From an uncultured Verrucomicrobiota bacterium (GTDB lineage: Bacteria; Verrucomicrobiota; Kiritimatiellia; RFP12; UBA3636), in NCBI GenBank assembly GCA_946612175.1, contig CAMOEO010000159.1, forward strand, positions 1 to 7,078: a DNA stretch of 7,078 bases, given 5' to 3'. Made by a program: the position numbers and the translations under genes. Positions within the stretch are counted from its first letter, which is position 1, and each line of letters opens with the position of its first letter. Below are positions 1-4,978 of this stretch, in pieces. Under the pieces are notes generated by a model. That model was not told where the DNA came from. It did no database searches and worked only from the letters and a program-made list of their open reading frames with translations.

Positions 1-828
1 GCCGGCGCGGCCGCGGACGCGGAGGGGGGAGCCGTCGGGGGCGAAGAGGGGGGCGTCGACGGGGTCGGGGAAGTAGCAGCCGTGGATCGCCTTGTCGAGG
101 ACGCGCAGCGCGCGGACGGCGCGGCGCGCGAGGGGGGAGGGGAAGGCGCCGGCCTCGGCGCGGAGGCGGGCCTGCTCGGCGGGCGCGGCGGGGTCGAGCG
201 AGGCGTTGCGGCCGGTCATCGAGAAGGCGGCGAGATAGCGCGTGACGAGCCCGGCGCGGACGCCCGAGGAGAGGACGGAGAGGTACCACTTCTTGTCGGC
301 GAGGCGGGGGTAGGAGAGGTCGAAGCGCGGGGAGCGCTCCCAGACCTCGCGGCGGAAGAAGACGGTGCAGGAGAGCAGGTAGTTGACGCCGTTGCGAAGG
401 TAGAGCAGGCGGGCGGGGATCTCGCGGCGCGCGGCGCGGAGCGCTCCGTCGGGGCCGAGGAGGAGGTAGTCGCCGAAGACGAGGCCGAGGCGGCGGTTGG
501 ACTCGAGGGTGCGCTGCGCGTGGCCGAGGGCGTCGGGCAGGTACTGCTCGTCGGCGTTGAGCCAGGCGAGGACGTCGCACCCCGCGGCGCAGGCGGCGTC
601 GAGCCCCGCGGCGACGGCGTCGTAGAGCCCGCGGTCGGGGGCGCGGACGTAGTCGCAGCCGAATTCCGCGGCGAAGTCCTCGACGGGCGCGCGCGAGGCG
701 GAGGATTCGCGGACGAAGTGGACGACCTCGACTCCGCGCGCGGTCGCGGCGGCGGCGCGTACCGAGGCCGCGCAGGCGCGGAAGCGGGCGCGGGCGTCGA
801 GGACGGGGGTGACGATGCCGAACTTCAT
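1..828 (-). CDS. Family 2 glycosyltransferase, C-terminal end cut by window edge
   Basis: The reading frame is open from an ATG at 828 to position 1 (276 codons, no stop), so the 3' end lies outside the window. The N-terminus MKFGIVTPVLDARA is the first beta strand of a GT-A fold. DRGLYDA at residues 65-71 matches the D-x-G-[IL]-YDA motif of GT2 enzymes. WLNADE at 89-94 sits where family members carry the metal- and nucleotide-binding DxD-like motif (often LNSDD). Enzymes of this family transfer a sugar from a nucleotide donor at the cytoplasmic face of the membrane, usually for polysaccharide or O-antigen synthesis. Donor and acceptor cannot be read here. No membrane helix is visible in the part present. 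It is the last visible gene of a minus-strand unit that also holds a sugar nucleotidyltransferase, which supports a surface-glycan role. No Shine-Dalgarno sequence precedes the ATG (CCTGAGACCAAA-ATG), and a 7-bp repeat array fills the upstream gap. Family assignment is firm and specificity unknown. Confidence 0.85.
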   Translation of the reverse strand, partial: MKFGIVTPVLDARARFRACAASVRAAAATARGVEVVHFVRESSASRAPVEDFAAEFGCDYVRAPDRGLYDAVAAGLDAACAAGCDVLAWLNADEQYLPDALGHAQRTLESNRRLGLVFGDYLLLGPDGALRAARREIPARLLYLRNGVNYLLSCTVFFRREVWERSPRFDLSYPRLADKKWYLSVLSSGVRAGLVTRYLAAFSMTGRNASLDPAAPAEQARLRAEAGAFPSPLARRAVRALRVLDKAIHGCYFPDPVDAPLFAPDGSPLRVRGRAG

Positions 829-831
829 TTT

Positions 832-884
832 GGTCTCAGGTCCCGGGTCTCGGGTCGCACGACCTGCGACCTGCGTCCCGGGAC
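832..884. repeat. Heptamer repeat array with an internal inversion, also a nested inverted repeat
   Basis: On the plus strand this spacer reads as seven consecutive 7-bp units from 832 plus a 4-base remainder: GGTCTCA, GGTCCCG, GGTCTCG, GGTCGCA, CGACCTG, CGACCTG, CGTCCCG, then GGAC. The first four share GGTCNC; the next units carry the reverse-complement core GACC, so orientation flips near 860. The array can therefore fold. GTCCCGGG at 840-847 pairs with CCCGGGAC at 877-884, enclosing GGTCGCA at 853-859 paired with TGCGACC at 865-871 around a 5-nt loop. It fills nearly the whole gap between the gspG-like stop codon (884-886) and the glycosyltransferase start. There is no U-run, so it is not a classic intrinsic terminator. 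It could be an attenuator, a processing site or a neutral expanding repeat. Confidence 0.8.
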
Positions 885-1309
885 TATCTCCAGCAGGAGA
901 GGTCGGCGGCGGCGCCTTCGCCGCCCTCCTCGCCGTCGGAGCCGTAGCAGACGACGTCGAAGGGCTTGCCGCCGGGGCCGGGGACGAGGTAGGCGTACTC
1001 GCGGCCCCAGGGGTCGGCGGGGACGTCGAGCTTGTCGAGGTAGCCGCCCTCCGGGTAGCGGGCGGGAACGGGCGGCGTCGCGGGGGCGCGGACGAGGGCG
1101 GCGAGGCCCTGCTGCGGCGTGGGGAGGACGCCGTTGTCGGACTGGTACAGCTCGAGGGCGGTGCGGAAGCCGGCGAGCTGGAGGCGGGCGGCGTCGACCT
1201 TGCTGCTCTGGAGCTTGGGCAGGAGCGCGAGCCCGACGACGCCCGTGAGGGTCACGGCGATCGCGAGCGCGACGAGGATCTCCATGAGGGTGAATCCGGC
1301 GTTCTTCAT
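884..1309 (-). CDS. gspG: GspG-like type II secretion major pseudopilin
   Basis: The product is 141 residues, the usual GspG size. It begins with a short class III signal, MKNAG, followed by FTLMEILVALAI. Prepilin peptidase should cut after Gly5, leave Phe as residue +1 with the conserved Glu at +5, and methylate the new N-terminus. Residues 6-30 form the hydrophobic helix that anchors the protein in the inner membrane and packs the pseudopilus core. The C-terminus is diagnostic: DPWGREYAYLVPG (residues 99-111), then YGSDGEEGGEG (122-132) and a final ADLSCW, matching the calcium-binding loop region of GspG rather than type IV pilins. Cys121 and Cys139 might form a disulfide (inference). The ATG at 1309 is chosen because it sits at the cleavage motif and overlaps the upstream stop as ATGA (1306-1309), implying translational coupling. 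No Shine-Dalgarno site is seen. No other type II secretion gene is in the window, so it is an orphan here or its partners lie elsewhere. Confidence 0.88.
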   Translation of the reverse strand: MKNAGFTLMEILVALAIAVTLTGVVGLALLPKLQSSKVDAARLQLAGFRTALELYQSDNGVLPTPQQGLAALVRAPATPPVPARYPEGGYLDKLDVPADPWGREYAYLVPGPGGKPFDVVCYGSDGEEGGEGAAADLSCWR

Positions 1310-2178
1310 GCGAGCGGGGAGGGGAGGGTGGCGAGGAAGGCGGCGACCTCGGGGCGGTCGTCGCGGGAGGTGACCCCGTACCACCGGGCGGAGGTGCGGA
1401 GGACGCGGACCGTGGCCTCTCCCGAGCGGAGGAGGCGGTCCACTTCGGTGGGCATCTGGAACTCGGACTTCGGCAGCGAGCCCTTCTCGGCGAGGAAGCG
1501 CGGGAAGGACTCGGCGAGCAGGTCGATGTAGCGGCGCTTGAAGCCCCACATGTTCATCGAGACGGGGGCGTCGCCCGGGAAGGCGTCATCGCCGTCGCGG
1601 ATCGTGCCGTCGGCGGCGCGGGCGAGGGCGAGGCGCTCGACGATGCGGACGAGCATGCCGTCGGGGGAGACGGTGCAGACGCCGCGGGAGACGGTGCCGT
1701 TGGGCGAGAGGGTGCGGTCGAGGCGGTAGGCGACCATGCAGTAGGCGCGCTCGTCGCCGGCGGTGGCGTCGAGGTGCTCCGCGGCGAGGCGGAAGGCCTC
1801 GGGGCCGTAGTAGTCGTCGGCGTTCACGGCGGCGAAGGGGCCGCGGACGAGGTCGCGCGCGGCGAGGATCGCGTGGGCGGTGCCCCAGGGCTTCGTGCGC
1901 CCCTCCGGGACGGCGAACGGAGCGGGGAGGTCGTCGAGGCTCTGAAACGCGTAGGAGACGTCGGCGCGGGCCTCCCAGCGCCCGCCGACGATGCGGCGGA
2001 AGTCCGCCTCGATGTCGCGGCGGATCACGAAGACGACGCGCGGGAAGCCGGCGGCGAGGGCGTCGTGGACGCTGTAGTCGGGGATGAATTCGCCGGAGGG
2101 GCCGATGGGGTCCATCTGCTTGAGGCCGCCATAGCGGCTGCCCATGCCGGCGGCGAGGACGAGAAGGGTCTTTTCCAT
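1306..2178 (-). CDS. Sugar-phosphate nucleotidyltransferase
   Basis: The product is 290 residues with a nucleotidyltransferase (GT-A-like) fold. The signature LAAGMGSRYGGLKQ at residues 8-21 is the nucleotide-binding G-x-G-[ST]-R loop with its activating Lys. KPWGTAHA at 96-103 and NADDYYG at 119-125 supply the base/ribose contacts and the metal-binding Asp. VSMNMWGF (207-214), SEFQMPTEV (238-246) and WYGVTSRDD (267-275) are typical of the C-terminal part of this subgroup. Such enzymes condense an NTP with a sugar 1-phosphate to give an NDP-sugar and pyrophosphate in the cytoplasm. The exact sugar and base cannot be assigned. The ATG at 2178 starts directly at the conserved N-terminus and directly abuts an 8-9-bp periodic array rather than a Shine-Dalgarno site. 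The TGA stop overlaps the gspG-like ATG by 4 nt. The glycosyltransferase downstream may use the activated sugar (inference). Confidence 0.85.
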   Translation of the reverse strand: MEKTLLVLAAGMGSRYGGLKQMDPIGPSGEFIPDYSVHDALAAGFPRVVFVIRRDIEADFRRIVGGRWEARADVSYAFQSLDDLPAPFAVPEGRTKPWGTAHAILAARDLVRGPFAAVNADDYYGPEAFRLAAEHLDATAGDERAYCMVAYRLDRTLSPNGTVSRGVCTVSPDGMLVRIVERLALARAADGTIRDGDDAFPGDAPVSMNMWGFKRRYIDLLAESFPRFLAEKGSLPKSEFQMPTEVDRLLRSGEATVRVLRTSARWYGVTSRDDRPEVAAFLATLPSPLA

Positions 2179-2221
2179 GGTGGGAAGGGGTTGAAGAGGT
2201 TGAAGGGGTGAAGGGGGGAAG
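2179..2221. repeat. Short 8-9-bp periodic array directly upstream of the nucleotidyltransferase start
   Basis: Plus-strand GAAG recurs at 2184, 2193, 2202, 2210 and 2218, with steps of 9, 9, 8 and 8 bp. Read on the minus strand it becomes CTTCACCC, CTTCAACCT, CTTCAACCC, CTTCCCACC and then the ATG. The last three units are exact 9-mers in register. The block fills most of the 60-bp gap between the phosphoribosyltransferase-like stop and the nucleotidyltransferase ATG. It leaves the message with a pyrimidine-rich leader lacking a Shine-Dalgarno sequence. Function is unknown; slippage-prone simple sequence is the plainest reading. Confidence 0.65.
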
Positions 2222-2238
2222 GGAGGATGGCGGGAGGT

Positions 2239-3240
2239 CTATTCGGGGCGGAGGACGCGCTCCATCGCCGCGATGCGGTCGCGTGCGAGGGCTCGGAGGT
2301 CGACGTCGCCGAAGCGGGCGGCGTCGAGCTCCGGGAAGCGCTCGGCAAGGAGCTCGGAGAACGTCATGCCGTGGTTGGCGAACTGGAGGTTCTGGCGCCA
2401 GTAGCCGATCACGTCCGCCACGTACTCGTAGAGCCAGAACGCGCGGGAGCCGGCGTCGTAGATCGTGCAGCGCTCGATCGGGTAGGAGGGGCTCTCGTAC
2501 TGGGATTCGACGAACTCGGGGGCCATGAGGGCGCCGAGGCGGATGAGGTCGGTCCCGGTGAGGCGGACGTGCAGCGGGGTGTCCGGCGCGGGGACGACGA
2601 AGCGCCCCTCGAGGTAGACGAGGATGGTGCGGCCGTAGCCGGGGAAGCGGGCGCGGCAGTCGGCGTCGATCTCGCGGAGGATCTCGTGCGCCTTCGGGCC
2701 GCCGTAGGTGAAGAAGACGAGGTTGCGGACGGCGACGTGCTGCTCGGCGGCGCTGTTGAGCAGCTCCTGGAGCCCGTAGCGGAGGCTGGTGCCGGTCGCG
2801 ACGACGTCGCCGACGAAGAACGAGGCGGCCTTGGGGAAGTAGACCTTCCGGTAGGAGTTCTCGGTGATGTGCCACGCCTCGGAGTCCGGTGCGTCGCGGG
2901 CGCGCTGGGCGCTCATGAAGCAGGTGGTGTGCGCGTTCCAGCCGAAGGCGTCGGCGAGGGCGTCGCGAAGGCCGAAGTTGAGGCCGCCGCGGAGGATGTT
3001 CACGACGACGGCGTCGGACTCGGGGACGTCCGGCGCGAGCGCGCGGAGGATCTCCGTGCAGGCTTCGCGCAGAAGGCGGGTGTAGCGGACGCCGGCGACG
3101 GCGGGGTCGTTGCAGATGGCGCGGGTGCCGGGGGTGGTGGCGATGTAGGCCTCGACGCCGGGGGCGGCGGAGGGCGCTTCGGGCTCGATGCGGTAGAGGC
3201 GGGCGGTGCCGGCCTGGCCGGCGGGGGAGAGGGTGTTCAC
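2239..3240 (-). CDS. Phosphoribosyltransferase-like protein (type I PRTase fold), GTG start
   Basis: The product is 333 residues. VVVNILRGGLNFG at residues 78-90 resembles the I-L-R-[AG]-G-L segment of uracil phosphoribosyltransferase-type enzymes. FFVGDVVATGTSLRYG at 141-156 fits the PRPP-binding loop of type I phosphoribosyltransferases (hydrophobic strand, acidic residue, then TGTS). Such enzymes use PRPP to attach or remove a ribose 5-phosphate on a base; a few act as regulators. The protein is clearly longer than a classic uracil enzyme of roughly 210 residues, and only one acidic residue precedes the TGTS loop where many members have two. The substrate is therefore not assigned. The C-terminal third (FELL-type helices and an Arg/Asp-rich tail) is not recognised. 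The frame stays open upstream, but GTG at 3240 is favoured because it lies about 27 nt below the predicted transcription start from the -10 at 3275-3280 and no ATG lies between. It heads the minus-strand unit. Confidence 0.62.
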   Translation of the reverse strand: MNTLSPAGQAGTARLYRIEPEAPSAAPGVEAYIATTPGTRAICNDPAVAGVRYTRLLREACTEILRALAPDVPESDAVVVNILRGGLNFGLRDALADAFGWNAHTTCFMSAQRARDAPDSEAWHITENSYRKVYFPKAASFFVGDVVATGTSLRYGLQELLNSAAEQHVAVRNLVFFTYGGPKAHEILREIDADCRARFPGYGRTILVYLEGRFVVPAPDTPLHVRLTGTDLIRLGALMAPEFVESQYESPSYPIERCTIYDAGSRAFWLYEYVADVIGYWRQNLQFANHGMTFSELLAERFPELDAARFGDVDLRALARDRIAAMERVLRPE

Positions 3241-3274
3241 GGTCGGGGACGAGGGGGGATGGCTTCGGGGAGGG

Positions 3275-3303
3275 AGTATACCAGAACTCCGGTCGGAGGG
3301 AAA
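3275..3303 (-). promoter_or_regulatory. Extended -10 promoter for the phosphoribosyltransferase-like unit
   Basis: On the minus strand TGG-TATACT is a near-consensus extended -10, with TATACT at 3280-3275. The hexamer 17 bp upstream, TTTCCC (3303-3298), matches TTGACA at only three positions, so the extended element probably compensates. The expected start is near 3267, giving a leader of about 27 nt before GTG at 3240. In this very GC-rich spacer the AT-rich hexamer stands out. Confidence 0.6.
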
Positions 3304-3337
3304 GGGGCGTTCCGGCGCGCGAGCGGGCGCGGGCGGG

Positions 3338-3366
3338 TTGCGCGGGAGGGGGGATTGTGGTAGGGT
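3338..3366 (+). promoter_or_regulatory. Promoter for the HIT-family gene
   Basis: TTGCGC at 3338-3343, a 17-bp spacer and TAGGGT at 3361-3366, preceded by TGG, form a sigma-70-like promoter with an extended -10. The -35 matches TTGACA at four of six positions; the -10 matches TATAAT at three. The predicted start near 3373 leaves a short leader that contains the Shine-Dalgarno site at 3379-3384. It is divergent from the promoter at 3275-3303. Confidence 0.5.
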
Positions 3367-3378
3367 AGGGGCGAACCG

Positions 3379-3384
3379 AAGGAG
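3379..3384 (+). promoter_or_regulatory. Shine-Dalgarno site AAGGAG for the HIT-family gene
   Basis: AAGGAG lies 6 nt before the ATG at 3391. It is the only strong, well-spaced Shine-Dalgarno sequence in front of any gene in the window and it fixes this start. Confidence 0.8.
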
Positions 3385-3390
3385 AACCCC

Positions 3391-3858
3391 ATGTCCGACT
3401 GCATCTTCTGCCGCATTCTCGCGGGCGAGATCCCCTCGACCCGCCTCTACGAGGACGACCGCGTCGTCGCCTTCCTCGACGTCAACCCGATGGCCCCCGG
3501 CCATGCGCTCGTGGTGCCGCGCCGCCACTGGACCGACCTCGCCTCCGTCCCCGCGGGCGCGGCGGCGTCGGCGGAGGACCTCGAGACGCGCGCCGCGCTC
3601 TTCGAGGCGGTGCGGCTGCTCTCCGCGGCCGCGGTCCGCGCGTTCGGCGGCGGCGCGAATCTCCTGCAGTGCACGGGCGTCGAGGGCGGCCAGACCGTGC
3701 CGCACCTGCACTTCCACGTCATTCCCCGCGCGCCGGGCGGTCCCGTGCCGCCGGCGTTCGAGTCCGGCGCCGCGCGCTATGCGTCGGACGCCGAGCGCGA
3801 CGCGGTCGCCGCCCGCTTCCGGGCCGCGATCGAGGCGTTGCGCGCGGAAGGCCGGTAG
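3391..3858 (+). CDS. HIT-family nucleotide hydrolase/transferase
   Basis: The product is 155 residues and covers a whole HIT domain. The catalytic triad motif is HLHFH at residues 105-109 within GQTVPHLHFHVIPR, where the middle His of H-x-H-x-H forms the nucleotidyl intermediate. CIFC at residues 4-7 is the zinc-type Cys pair common in bacterial members, and PGHALVVPRRH at 36-46 is the conserved strand and loop carrying a further His. FLDVNPMAPGH is the usual family core. Members hydrolyse or exchange the phosphate-linked group on nucleotides such as AMP-lysine, AMP-NH2 or dinucleoside polyphosphates in the cytoplasm; the substrate is not predictable here. The tail beyond about residue 115 is slightly longer and more Ala/Arg-rich than minimal HIT proteins. 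The start is fixed by AAGGAG at 3379. The gene is monocistronic and convergent with the metallophosphoesterase, 27 nt away. Confidence 0.92.
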   Translation: MSDCIFCRILAGEIPSTRLYEDDRVVAFLDVNPMAPGHALVVPRRHWTDLASVPAGAAASAEDLETRAALFEAVRLLSAAAVRAFGGGANLLQCTGVEGGQTVPHLHFHVIPRAPGGPVPPAFESGAARYASDAERDAVAARFRAAIEALRAEGR

Positions 3859-3889
3859 CGCGGGCCCCTTCTTCCGTCGCCGCGGCTAC
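3855..3889. terminator. Bulged stem-loop shared by two convergent genes, possible bidirectional terminator
   Basis: GTAGCGCGG at 3855-3863 pairs with CCGCGGCTAC at 3880-3889, leaving one bulged G and a 16-nt loop at 3864-3879. The stem contains the TAG of the HIT gene (3856-3858) and the stop of the opposing gene (3886-3888). No strong U-run follows on either side, so a Rho-independent terminator is only possible. It could instead be an RNA 3'-end protecting structure or chance in GC-rich DNA. Confidence 0.35.
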
Positions 3890-4860
3890 GCGGGACGGAG
3901 ATGGACGAGGACCGCCTCGGGCGGGCAGTGCAGGCGCAGCGGGGCTCCGCAGGCGCCGATGCCCGAGGTGGTGTAGCCCTGCGTGGCGCCCTCGGTCCAG
4001 CGGCCGCGCCAGACGCGGCGCGGGAAGCGCCAGTGGCGCCACGCGAGCGTGCGGCCGGAGGGGAGGCAGACCTGCCCGCCGTGGACGTGTCCGCACAGCA
4101 CGAGCGAGACGCCTGCGTCGGCGGCCTCCCGATGGACGGAGGGCGCGTGCGCGAGCAGGACGGACGGTTCGCCGGGGCGGCGCGCGCGGAGCGCGGCGGC
4201 GAGGTCGTGCGTGGCGAAGATGTTGGGGTCGTCGACGCCCGCCAGCAGCAGCGAGGGGCCGCCCGGGCCGCGGCGGAGGCGGACGGACTCGTTGAGCAGG
4301 ATGCGGTAGCCGGCGCGCTCGAGGAAGGGGACGTCGCGGATGGAGTCGTGGTTGCCGAGGCAGCCGTAGACGGGGGCGGTGAAGGCGTCGCGCAGGCCGG
4401 CGACGAGGCGCAGCGCGACGGCGTCGGAGTGGACCGTGAAGTTGTTGAAGTCGCCCGTGACGACCGCCGCGTCGTAGCGTCCGGCGGCGCGGCCCAGGGC
4501 GACGCGGATGGCGTCCGGGAGCGCAGGGTCGATGTCGAGGTGCAGGTCGGAGAGGTGCAGCAGCGTGAAGCCGTCCAGCGCGGGCGGAAGGCCCGGAAGC
4601 GCGAAGGTCTCCTCGCGGATGCGGATGTCGAGGAACTCGCGGTGCGCGCGGCCGTAGAGGCCCGCGAGGCGGAACGCGAGGCGGGCGGCGGGGCCGGCGT
4701 ACTTCATCGGACACCAGCGGAGGCGTCCGCCGAGCTTGAGCTCGCGCGTGTCCTCCTGCCGGATGCGGTCCGCGAAGTGCGCGGGGCCCATGCGGCGCTT
4801 GAGGGCCGACGCCTCGTCGGAGGTCAGCTTCAGGGGAGGTGTGGCGGGGGGGCGGTGCAT
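3886..4860 (-). CDS. Calcineurin-like metallophosphoesterase (YkuE/YaeI type)
   Basis: The product is 324 residues. The five phosphoesterase blocks are present in order: LSDLHLD with D105 and H107, VTGDFNN with D137, GNHD at 169-172, LLAHAP with H238, and CGHVHGG with H258 and H260. Together they bind two metal ions. LAGVDDP (207-212) before the last two blocks is typical of the YkuE/YaeI group, whose members act on phosphodiester or pyrophosphate substrates and include lipid A precursor hydrolases. The substrate here is unknown. Block II reads GDFNN where GDxVD is usual; the metal-bridging Asp is kept. The catalytic domain begins near residue 96. The first 95 residues are extra, with a basic amphipathic stretch and no clear signal peptide. 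ATG at 4860 is chosen because the predicted start near 4880 lies just above it; Met52 (4707) is the main alternative. No Shine-Dalgarno site is visible. Confidence 0.87.
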   Translation of the reverse strand: MHRPPATPPLKLTSDEASALKRRMGPAHFADRIRQEDTRELKLGGRLRWCPMKYAGPAARLAFRLAGLYGRAHREFLDIRIREETFALPGLPPALDGFTLLHLSDLHLDIDPALPDAIRVALGRAAGRYDAAVVTGDFNNFTVHSDAVALRLVAGLRDAFTAPVYGCLGNHDSIRDVPFLERAGYRILLNESVRLRRGPGGPSLLLAGVDDPNIFATHDLAAALRARRPGEPSVLLAHAPSVHREAADAGVSLVLCGHVHGGQVCLPSGRTLAWRHWRFPRRVWRGRWTEGATQGYTTSGIGACGAPLRLHCPPEAVLVHLRPA

Positions 4861-4887
4861 GGGGGCTCGTGCGCGGTTGCGTCGACA

Positions 4888-4896
4888 AGGATAGCA
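4888..4896 (-). promoter_or_regulatory. Extended -10 promoter for the metallophosphoesterase
   Basis: The minus strand carries TGC-TATCCT, with TATCCT at 4893-4888. The hexamer 17 bp upstream (TGGCGC, 4916-4911) is a poor -35. Transcription would start near 4880, leaving about 20 nt of leader without a Shine-Dalgarno site before ATG at 4860. This supports the longer start of the gene. Confidence 0.5.
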
Positions 4897-4942
4897 CGAA
4901 TCGCTCCCGCGCGCCACCCCGCCGGCGAGGCGCACGAGGCGC

Positions 4943-4971
4943 TTGCATCCGGGTGTTCCTTTTGATAGAAT
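4943..4971 (+). promoter_or_regulatory. Strong sigma-70-like promoter for the alginate-export-family gene, probably leaderless
   Basis: TTGCAT (4943-4948), a 17-bp spacer and TAGAAT (4966-4971), preceded by TGA as an extended -10, form the best promoter in the window. The -35 matches TTGACA at four of six positions and the -10 matches TATAAT at five of six. Only 7 nt separate the -10 from the ATG at 4979, so the start site should fall on or next to the A of the ATG, giving a leaderless message. Confidence 0.72.
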
Positions 4972-4978
4972 CACCCGC

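Noticed and set aside
82..1248. 388-codon plus-strand frame rich in Gly, Ala and Glu
   Set aside because: It is the codon-aligned antisense of the glycosyltransferase in its first part and runs on through the gspG region. The composition is what G/C-ending codons give when read backwards, and it has no motif.
832..2221. CRISPR-like array or IS remnant suggested by short repeats at 832-884 and 2179-2221
   Set aside because: Units of 7-9 bp without unique spacers are simple tandem repeats; no cas gene, transposase or terminal inverted repeat is present.
2227..3363. 378-codon plus-strand frame opposite the phosphoribosyltransferase-like gene
   Set aside because: Antisense shadow made of Gly/Ala/Val/Glu runs, without a recognisable domain, while the minus strand shows a PRPP-loop motif.
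3901..4965. 354-codon plus-strand frame opposite the metallophosphoesterase
   Set aside because: Shadow of a gene with five intact catalytic blocks; its own translation is low complexity.
4943..4978. Upstream TTG as a longer start for the barrel protein
   Set aside because: The TTG is part of the -35 hexamer, so it would lie upstream of transcription, and it would bury the signal peptide 12 residues inside the protein.
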